Source: UBA4722 sp041690995
GTDB taxonomy: Bacteria; Pseudomonadota; Gammaproteobacteria; DSM-16500
Assembly: GCA_041690995.1 (NCBI GenBank)
Contig: JBEPVM010000032.1
Coordinates: 1-19,691 of the forward strand
Length of the DNA stretch: 19,691 nt
Direction: 5' to 3'
Both the position numbers and the translations under genes were made by a program. The notes under the pieces were generated by a model. The model did not search any database and was not told where the DNA came from. It saw nothing but the letters and a program-made list of their open reading frames with translations. Within the stretch, counting starts at the first letter, position 1. Every line of letters begins with the position of its first letter. Shown here one piece after another: positions 15,001 to 19,691 of this stretch.

Positions 15001-15028
15001 CTATAGCTTTGCAGATAGTGTAAGTTAA
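12026..15028 (+). CDS. Large SF1 (UPF1/Dna2-like) helicase-type ATPase
   Basis: The 1000-residue protein has the helicase motifs of superfamily 1B. These are Walker A GPPGTGKTT (310-318), Walker B IDEAG with D706/E707, GDPMQ (730-734), an arginine-rich HRRC at 797-800, VGTVHTVQGRE (912-922), and NVAVTRAR (952-959). About 300 N-terminal residues without a recognisable domain precede the first motif. An unusually long stretch of nearly 390 residues, largely helical in character, separates motif I from motif II. No nuclease motif was recognised. Such helicases unwind or translocate on RNA or DNA, and many large ones of this build occur in accessory and defence regions, so a defence role is possible but not shown. 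All ATPase residues are in place. The kinase gene starts 27 bp after its stop. Confidence 0.85.
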   Translation: MHQLTNDQAINVFKAWTAMEVLSPQTFKKREDLAYGRKELVASFNDTVLPWEKDGGEKEPAGKKLYYQVIIGTLDYPNAIKALLNKYADTTEERATGSNQAVLAVALIDRKGQLLKDVPSVSVSSFAWGLGCVLNSNLKELGEWAKVEKNLIQDLDNVLRIKKGDDELLPINWQLIENAYQFLIDKLSLPKELVKNTYFALRVYEPSTKIEKPQPLLLNSFYINDLLKASALFSKNNAPANLQRYVGTLQPASRTDLLKFENLKEAVAPHLIPIACWPSKKGHSLVMLQQAAVNLSLSQLEKGGIIAVNGPPGTGKTTLLRDIIAGIVTEKAIAMSGFDDPALAFTQAGERIKAGNSSLTLYALDEKLKGFEIIIASSNNKAVQNVSAEMPNITAIPEESKDLRFFEKLSDHLFGFKTWGLISAVLGNSNNRYDFSKKFWWDKEYGLSLYLSHICGIDVRIAIMDEEKKVIGKRLPYIINKETTPSSPQEALLNWKIIREEFLTTLQQVKEKLSRMQAVSLDFDYLDSYGYGLDLPQLEEKIFHHQTNKPGLISRLFNFAKMQEWTNQQSELVKLKSALINSSHIKETYSDFIIDKKLSLQDRKTIQQVSPWCNPEIQLLREKLFTLSIKLQKAFIDAAAKPLRHNLSLFLQFLSNTGLNFDKNKYASDLWSSFFLVVSSVSTTFASMHQMLGNISPDTLGWLLIDEAGQAKPQSAVGAIMRTKRAIVVGDPMQIEPVVVLPEKLTQSIHNQFSVDPFYFNASQASAQTLADEASPFYTEIQSRNGSRFIGIPLLVHRRCSEPMFSIANTIAYEGLMVQAKRPAMSKISDYLGSSAWFHVIGASSGKWCEEEGHVLMSLLSRLSLTSPDLYIITPFRTVAYTIQKLLSLSSILDKWQIGDKNDKAAWISERVGTVHTVQGREAEAVIFVLGAPSPDELGARKWAGFKPNLLNVAVTRAREVVYVIGNKDLWQQAGVFNELAERIPLNATVTSYSFADSVS

Positions 15029-15055
15029 ACCTGGTCTTATGATAATGTTATTTTT

Positions 15056-16072
15056 ATGAAATTATTAAAACCATTTTTCTCAAACCAACGTATTATTGAT
15101 TGTCTTAGCACTTACTATGGTATTGAATTGGCTACACTGACATTTCTTCCTGTAGGCGCGGATATGAATGCGTCTGTGTATAAAGCAGAGGCGTATAACA
15201 AGACATCTTATTTTGTAAAGCTAAAACGTGGTTACTATCATGATATTGGCGTTGATATCGTGGAGTTGTTACATAATGCCGGTATTCACCAGGTTATTCT
15301 TCCTATCAAAACAGATCATAGCCATGCATCTCAACTCATTGACGATTTTACCCTCATTGTGTATCCATTTATTGAGGGACAGAACGGGTTCAATCGTACT
15401 CTAACAGACGAGCAATGGCTAACGCTTGGTAAGACGCTAAGGCAGGTTCACGAAATTGATGTTCCCTTATCAATGCAACAGCGAGTTCGACGAGAGACCT
15501 ATTCATCCAAGTGGCGAGAGATTGTTCGGTCGCTTTATACCTTTATCGAAGTTGAACCGATCGACGACGAAATCGCGCTGAAACTATGGGCATTTATGAA
15601 GGAGAATATGCTGGCAATTCACCGTTTGGTAGAGCGGGCTGAGCAATTAGCCAAAGTACTTCAGAATGAATCGCCCAAATTCGTGTTGTGCCATTCTGAT
15701 ATTCATGGCGGCAATGTATTGATAGATAGAAATAATACTATCTACATAGTGGATTGGGATGACCCTATCATGGCGCCAAAGGAACGTGATCTCATGTTTA
15801 TTGGCGGAGGTGTCGCAAATGTTTGGAATAAGCTGCAGGAAGAAGCGCTTTTCTATAAGGGCTATGGAAAAACTGAGATTAATAAGGCAATTTTGGCCTA
15901 TTATCGACATGAGCGAATCGTGGAAGATATTGCATTGTATAGCCAGAGTTTACTTTTGACAGGGACAGGCGATGAGAATAAAGCAGAAATGTATAAGTAT
16001 TTCATAGCTATGTTTGAGCCGAAAGGTGTAGTAGATATAGCGTTTAAAACTGGTGAAGGCTGCATGAGGTAG
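15056..16072 (+). CDS. APH(9)-like aminocyclitol (spectinomycin-type) phosphotransferase
   Basis: The 338 residues have the aminoglycoside-phosphotransferase fold: ATP-lysine region YFVKLK (52-57, probably K55), catalytic loop CHSDIHGGN (212-220, D215 and N220), and metal-binding VDWDD (232-236). The stretch from the catalytic loop on (about 210-260, with APKERDLMFIGGG) is nearly the same as my memory of APH(9)-Ia, the spectinomycin kinase of Legionella pneumophila. The N-terminus also lines up from the first residues, which supports this start. APH(9)-Ia phosphorylates spectinomycin at the 9-hydroxyl. Whether this homologue confers resistance or serves another small molecule cannot be told here. 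No strong ribosome site is seen. The helicase gene ends 27 bp upstream, so the two may share a transcript. Confidence 0.88.
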   Translation: MKLLKPFFSNQRIIDCLSTYYGIELATLTFLPVGADMNASVYKAEAYNKTSYFVKLKRGYYHDIGVDIVELLHNAGIHQVILPIKTDHSHASQLIDDFTLIVYPFIEGQNGFNRTLTDEQWLTLGKTLRQVHEIDVPLSMQQRVRRETYSSKWREIVRSLYTFIEVEPIDDEIALKLWAFMKENMLAIHRLVERAEQLAKVLQNESPKFVLCHSDIHGGNVLIDRNNTIYIVDWDDPIMAPKERDLMFIGGGVANVWNKLQEEALFYKGYGKTEINKAILAYYRHERIVEDIALYSQSLLLTGTGDENKAEMYKYFIAMFEPKGVVDIAFKTGEGCMR

Positions 16073-16285
16073 ACCAATTTGAAAATTTTTTCAGATTTAC
16101 TATGGAACAATTTAAAAGCTAATTAAATTACGATGAGAGTTTTGTTGGGAGTCCATCGGCGATGTCACTCGTGTTATTTACATAACTACTTATTTAATCT
16201 CAATTTTTTTAAATATCCGTAATTAAATACCCCGAATAATATTCCTGACAAGCAGATGCTGGAAGCTCATTCGAACCGGCTTACT
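16073..16285. other. Intergenic stretch after the APH(9)-like gene
   Basis: A small imperfect hairpin lies at 16149-16170 (GAGT-C-CATC, loop GGC, GATG-TC-ACTC). It has no T-run, so it is a weak terminator candidate at best. Otherwise I see nothing supportable before the operator region at 16286. Confidence 0.3.
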
Positions 16286-16330
16286 ATTCGCTATTCGCGA
16301 TTCGCAAATTGCGAATGGTTTTGTTATACT
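16286..16330 (+). promoter_or_regulatory. Promoter/operator of the wHTH-NTase-phosphoesterase operon
   Basis: An extended -10, TGTTATACT (16322-16330), is preceded by TTCGCA (4 of 6) at 16301-16306 with an 18-bp spacer. The odd-centred perfect palindrome ATTCGCAAATTGCGAAT lies at 16300-16316, covering the -35 and part of the spacer. ATTCGC is also repeated directly at 16286, 16293 and 16300, a 7-bp period. AGGA at 16349-16352 is the ribosome site for the first gene at 16362. The layout suggests repression by a bound dimer, most simply the winged-helix protein encoded next. Confidence 0.7.
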
Positions 16331-16361
16331 ATTTGCAGAAGTCTAATTAGGAATTTAAAGT

Positions 16362-16997
16362 ATGCTGAAACCGCAAGATATAGTGATACTTTTAAAAATA
16401 CTATCAATGCTTACATTAGCCAAAAGCGATAAACCAGGATTATTGTCACAAAATAAGCTCGCAAATTACTTATGTATGAGTCCTTCTGAAGTGAATGCGG
16501 GTCTTAAACGATTAGTTTTATCTGGGTTGTTGGGTCAAGTCGTAAAGGAAGGTATTAGTCAAAACAAAATAAGATTCCTGCCGATAAAGGCAGCTTGTGA
16601 AGAATGCCTGACTTTGGGCGTAAAATATTTTTTCCCTGTTCAGTTAGGCGCATACACCCGTGGTATTGCCACCAGTTATGCTGCTTCTATATTTGAAAAG
16701 CATATTGTACTAGGTAATGATCCTATTCCAGTATGGCCATACGGAGAAGGAGATCGACGAGGATTAGCTTTAGAGCCATTATATAGTTCTGTGCCTAGAT
16801 CGCTTGTTCACCACCCAGATCCACTCTTTTATGAGATGCTTGTGCTAATTGATGCGATACGTACTGGGCGAGCGCGAGAACGTAATATAGCAGTTAAATT
16901 GTTAAAGGAAAAAATTTATTATGAACCACAAGCGAGCACGCGTAACATCGAATTTAGCGATGTTAGAAATAGTTGCAAGAAAATTAGGAAAGCTTAA
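16362..16997 (+). CDS. Winged-helix DNA-binding protein, likely regulator or antitoxin of the operon
   Basis: The 211 residues begin with a winged helix-turn-helix of MarR/IclR-like type: LLSQNKLANYLCMSPSEVNA, then GLKRLVLSGLL (27-57), followed by a wing at about 58-73. The rest (75-185) is a conserved-looking domain with CEEC (79-82), GAYTRGIATSYAASIF (96-111), and HPDPLFYEMLVLIDAIRTGRA (151-171). I recall similar proteins beside nucleotidyltransferase genes, but do not know a proven function. The end overlaps the next gene by 77 bp, so its last ~26 residues are coded by DNA that also encodes the start of that protein. By analogy with AbiEi, the wHTH partner of AbiEii, it may act as antitoxin and repressor of the palindrome upstream. 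This is inference. Confidence 0.75.
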   Translation: MLKPQDIVILLKILSMLTLAKSDKPGLLSQNKLANYLCMSPSEVNAGLKRLVLSGLLGQVVKEGISQNKIRFLPIKAACEECLTLGVKYFFPVQLGAYTRGIATSYAASIFEKHIVLGNDPIPVWPYGEGDRRGLALEPLYSSVPRSLVHHPDPLFYEMLVLIDAIRTGRARERNIAVKLLKEKIYYEPQASTRNIEFSDVRNSCKKIRKA

Positions 16998-17640
16998 TGA
17001 TGAAGTAGTGTATTTGGGTGGTTGCGCAACGGCATTATTTATTAATGATCCTTTGTCGCTAGATGTTCGACCGACGTTAGATGTGGATTGTATTATTGAT
17101 GTCATTTCACTTATTCAATACCACAAATTTGAAAGCGAATTGAATAAAATAGGATTTAAAAAATCTATAGAGGATGATGTTATTTGCCGGTGGCGTTATG
17201 ACGATATGATTTTAGATGTCATGCCAACTGACGAAAAAATATTAGGTTTTGGAAATTCTTGGTATAGACAAGCATTAAAATATGCTGTTTCTCATGAAAT
17301 TTCTGATGACTTGATTGTGAAATCAGTGACCGCACCATATTTCTTAGCAACAAAAATAGAAGCTTTTAGAAAAAGAGGTAATAATGATTTTTTAGCAAGT
17401 CATGATTTTGAAGATATTATTACTGTTATTGCTGGTCGCGTTGAGATAGCGGAAGAGGTAGCGTCAGTAGATAACGATCTTAAAATACATCTAAAGTTAG
17501 CTTTTGAAGAAATTTTGAAGAATGATCAATTTGAACAAGTTTTACCTGGTCACGTGAGTGATGGTCCTGTAACAATGCAGAGGGTTCAAACAGTAATAGA
17601 CCGCATTCAAGGAATAATAAAATTGGTAGATAACATATGA
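16921..17640 (+). CDS. AbiEii/AbiGii-like minimal nucleotidyltransferase
   Basis: The 239 residues contain the nucleotidyltransferase signature: YLGGCATALF (31-40, GG at 33-34), then RPTLDVDCII (50-59, metal-binding D54 and D56), and a third acidic residue in MILDVMP (96-102, D99). TKIEAFRKR (144-152) and SHDFEDIITVI (160-170) match the lysine helix and following helix seen in AbiEii-type proteins. AbiEii and MenT toxins transfer nucleotides to RNA such as tRNA ends, and others in the fold modify proteins, so the target here is open. The triad is intact. I keep the ATG at 16921 because AAGGA lies upstream, although this gives a 77-bp overlap with the winged-helix gene. The next ATG at 16960 has no ribosome site. 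Its stop overlaps the phosphoesterase start as ATGA. Confidence 0.82.
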   Translation: MNHKRARVTSNLAMLEIVARKLGKLNDEVVYLGGCATALFINDPLSLDVRPTLDVDCIIDVISLIQYHKFESELNKIGFKKSIEDDVICRWRYDDMILDVMPTDEKILGFGNSWYRQALKYAVSHEISDDLIVKSVTAPYFLATKIEAFRKRGNNDFLASHDFEDIITVIAGRVEIAEEVASVDNDLKIHLKLAFEEILKNDQFEQVLPGHVSDGPVTMQRVQTVIDRIQGIIKLVDNI

Positions 17641-18443
17641 AGCTAGCTTGGTTAACAGATATTCACTTAAATTTTATTGAGGATGATATACGTCAAAAAT
17701 TTTATAACGAAATAATGAATACTGAATGTCATGCGGTGCTAATAAGCGGTGATATTGCTGAGACTCCTTGCTTATCTGATATTTTGAATGAAATGGTAAG
17801 TTATATTAATAAACCGATTTATTTCGTTTTAGGTAATCATGACTATTATAGAGGGCAAATTAAAGAAGTGCGCGATGCGATGACAGATCTAACCAAAATG
17901 CATGATAAGTTATTTTGGTTGCCAGCATCAGGGATTCAGAAATTAGATAGTAATACCTTTTTGATTGGGCAAGACGGATGGGCTGATGGGCGACTGGGTG
18001 ATTTCCAAAATAGTCAAGTTACACTGAATGACAGCAGGATGATTGCTGATTTATTCCAAGAAAAAATTCTAGGGAGATATCAGTTGCTCGAAAAAATGCA
18101 ACAATTAGCTGATTCGGATGCTATAAGATTAAAAAGCGATTTAGAGAAAGCGGTGAGCCAAAATCCCCAAAAAGTAATTGTGCTAACCCATGTTCCACCT
18201 TTTAAAGAGGCTTGTTTGCATGAAGGCGAAATGAGTAGTGATGATTGGTTACCTTATTTTAGTTCAAAGGTAATGGGTGATGTCTTAACTAAAATTGCTT
18301 GTGAAAATCCTAAAATCGACTTTTTAATTTTATGCGGACATACGCATAGCAAAGCTAATCTTCGTTATTTCAATAATTTAGTTATTGAGGTTGGTAAGGC
18401 TGAATATTATCAGCCAGAAATTCAGAAAATTATATTAGCTTGA
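17637..18443 (+). CDS. Calcineurin-like metallophosphoesterase
   Basis: The 268 residues carry the full two-metal set of the calcineurin-like family: TDIHL (D8, H10), SGDIAE (D39), LGNHDYY (N67, H68), LTHVPP (H185) and CGHTHS (H235, H237). Such enzymes cut phosphomono- or diesters in proteins, nucleotides or nucleic acids. There is no signal peptide, so it acts in the cytoplasm. It shares ATGA (17637-17640) with the nucleotidyltransferase gene and must be translated from the same message, which ties its role to that enzyme. It could undo the nucleotidyl transfer, process the modified RNA, or be a second effector. All metal ligands are present, so it should be active; the substrate is unknown. 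Confidence 0.88.
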   Translation: MKLAWLTDIHLNFIEDDIRQKFYNEIMNTECHAVLISGDIAETPCLSDILNEMVSYINKPIYFVLGNHDYYRGQIKEVRDAMTDLTKMHDKLFWLPASGIQKLDSNTFLIGQDGWADGRLGDFQNSQVTLNDSRMIADLFQEKILGRYQLLEKMQQLADSDAIRLKSDLEKAVSQNPQKVIVLTHVPPFKEACLHEGEMSSDDWLPYFSSKVMGDVLTKIACENPKIDFLILCGHTHSKANLRYFNNLVIEVGKAEYYQPEIQKIILA

Positions 18444-18606
18444 AATCAACAATGACTGAGTCTGAATCAATTTTCTCGCTTATTTCGTTGTTCAATTTAC
18501 GTTACTAAGAGTACTTGTTTCAGAGCCACATTATTTGACCATTTTTGCTAAGATTATATCTGACACTACATTCTCCAGCTAAAAACAAGTCGCTTTTTTA
18601 GATAAG
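18444..18606. other. Gap between convergent genes
   Basis: This is AT-rich sequence between the phosphoesterase stop and the stop of the minus-strand kinase gene. I find no convincing terminator hairpin, promoter or small gene. Confidence 0.4.
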
Positions 18607-19578
18607 CTACCTGGCAGAAGCAGCGTATTCACGCAAATATCCGGCCAACCGATTGGGTCTATTAGAATAGAACGATTTAAAGGCTTGCAAATCCACGCTA
18701 GTCATTAAACGATAGTGAGCCAGCGCAGAATAAACAGGCCATAACTTTTTAGCGAGCATAAAGCCATCTACTATCTGATTTTTTGTTCCCAACTCGAGCC
18801 AATTTTCATAACAAGCATTTAGAAGTTGTTGATAGGTCTGATCTGATTCTTTTACGTTATGATGGATAGTGGCTTGAAGAAGAAAATTATGTAAGGAAAA
18901 AAATGGGTGGGTTATTGCTATCTCACCCAAATCAATCAATGTCATTTTTAGGGTATGCCGCTCAAACAGAATATTATTGCTGTTAAAATCGGGCTGAACA
19001 AGTGTTTCTGGAATTTGATATTGAGCTAACAATTCGCATTGTTTTGAAACTTTTGATTTTAAATCGTTTAGTATTCGTAGTTCTTCACTTGTTATACCAT
19101 CTGTTTTTAAAAAATCTGTCTTGCTGATAAGTTGTTCATAGAGATAAGGTAATTTGTCCAATCGCCAATCTGGAACACCCAGTGCAAAAAATAATTCAAT
19201 GTGATTTTCTATCGAGCGTTGGATAGTGGTATATTGCCTAATCGCTTGACACAATAACTCTGGTTGAAATTCCGTTTTTAGGTGCTGACGCAGAGGAAGC
19301 CCTGCATCTTTCATTAGAAAACAATGTAGATTGTCGTTGCTAGCTATCACAATAGGTACGCTGACATGTAGCGGATTTGCTAGTAGTTGTATGATCTTTG
19401 GTTCTAAGAATAAAGACGGTGGTGTTTGTTTTAAGTAGATAACTTCGTTCGTGGTTATAAATCGGATCACATTAGACCAAGGTGTTTCTACTACGGTTTC
19501 AGGTGAGGATTGTATAGAGTACCCATAAGAGGTAAGACAATCCGTTGCCCATTGGATTATATGTGTAGGATTTTTCAT
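18607..19578 (-). CDS. APH-fold phosphotransferase with a Gln in place of the catalytic-loop His
   Basis: This 323-residue protein has the aminoglycoside/choline-kinase-like pattern: an ATP-lysine candidate in IYLKQ (K50), catalytic loop LVQPDFNSNNILF (194-206; D197, N202), and metal site LIDLGE (D216). The usual HxDxxxxN motif reads QxDxxxxN here. Catalytic Asp, Asn and metal Asp remain, so activity is plausible. I recall bacterial relatives acting on sugars or cell-wall precursors (AmgK-like), but nothing here fixes the substrate. I choose the ATG at 19578; a GTG at 19614 would add 12 residues without a well-spaced ribosome site. It is not clearly related to the APH(9)-like gene at 15056 beyond the fold. 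Confidence 0.78.
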   Translation of the reverse strand: MKNPTHIIQWATDCLTSYGYSIQSSPETVVETPWSNVIRFITTNEVIYLKQTPPSLFLEPKIIQLLANPLHVSVPIVIASNDNLHCFLMKDAGLPLRQHLKTEFQPELLCQAIRQYTTIQRSIENHIELFFALGVPDWRLDKLPYLYEQLISKTDFLKTDGITSEELRILNDLKSKVSKQCELLAQYQIPETLVQPDFNSNNILFERHTLKMTLIDLGEIAITHPFFSLHNFLLQATIHHNVKESDQTYQQLLNACYENWLELGTKNQIVDGFMLAKKLWPVYSALAHYRLMTSVDLQAFKSFYSNRPNRLAGYLREYAASAR

Positions 19579-19636
19579 TTTTAGCACCCATAAACAGAAA
19601 GTATTAGGTGTCACGCCCCATTATTCATTGATTGAG

Positions 19637-19691
19637 GAGAATGTTCATTTAACTGTGTCATTCCCGCGAAGGCGGGAACCCATTTTGACAT
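19637..19691. repeat. Second copy of the MITE/REP-like element, cut by the window end
   Basis: It starts with GAGAATGTTCATTTAACTGT and continues into GTCATTCCCGC, matching the complement of the right end of the 157-241 element over 32 bases with two differences. A hairpin TTCCCGC (19661-19667)/GCGGGAA (19672-19678) has loop GAAG, the complement of the CTTC loop of the first copy. The sequence then diverges, and the far end lies outside the window. Confidence 0.7.

Noticed and set aside
16149..16170. Hairpin after the APH(9)-like gene considered as a terminator
   Set aside because: The stem is short with bulges and no T-run follows.
17521..17560. CACGTG within the NTase gene considered as a parS core
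   Set aside because: The flanking bases do not fit the TGTTNCACGTGNAACA pattern.
16921..18443. NTase plus phosphoesterase considered as a Pnkp/Hen1 RNA-repair system
   Set aside because: No kinase or methyltransferase domain is present, and the NTase is of AbiEii type rather than a ligase-like domain.

Overview
The window is bacterial, AT-rich chromosomal DNA. It most likely comes from a gammaproteobacterium of the order Legionellales (Legionella, Coxiella and relatives). I base this on three things: a kinase very close to the Legionella spectinomycin kinase APH(9)-Ia, a YheS-type ABC-F protein of gammaproteobacterial type, and a candidate host-directed protein behind a tandem CTTAAT repeat like the PmrA boxes of Legionella and Coxiella. 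This placement rests on recognition by eye, not on a search. I saw no rRNA, tRNA or CRISPR array.

Layout. (1) 1-261: a short gene remnant and an 85-bp palindromic MITE/REP-like element. A second, partial copy of the same repeat family closes the window at 19637-19691. (2) 262-2657, minus strand: yheS-like ABC-F followed 8 bp later by parB, with no parA beside it. (3) 2690-5153, plus strand: an accessory block of a RelBE-type toxin-antitoxin pair, a 380-residue Pro-Gln-repeat protein of unknown function (possible secreted effector), and a ParDE-type pair. Each unit has its own promoter. (4) 5244-10834: a tightly overlapping purine operon purL-purM-purQ-purC, which makes FGAM, AIR and SAICAR. 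PurL is the small type, and the PurQ reading frame carries about 150 extra C-terminal residues that look like two tandem PurS domains. All parts of a PurLQS complex would then be encoded by two genes. (5) 10908-16072: a second accessory block with a DUF5710/zinc-finger-like gene on minus, a 422-bp gap holding a frameshifted small-gene remnant, a 1000-residue UPF1-like SF1 helicase, and the APH(9)-like kinase. (6) 16286-18443: a compact operon of a winged-helix protein, an AbiEii-like nucleotidyltransferase and a calcineurin-like phosphoesterase. It sits behind an extended -10 promoter overlapped by a clear palindrome with extra direct repeats. (7) 18607-19578, minus: a second APH-fold kinase.

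Main points of interest are the three-gene wHTH/NTase/phosphoesterase operon, which reads like a self-regulated toxin-antitoxin or RNA-modification module with an unusual third gene; the PurQ-PurS-PurS fusion; and the candidate effector with its PmrA-like box.
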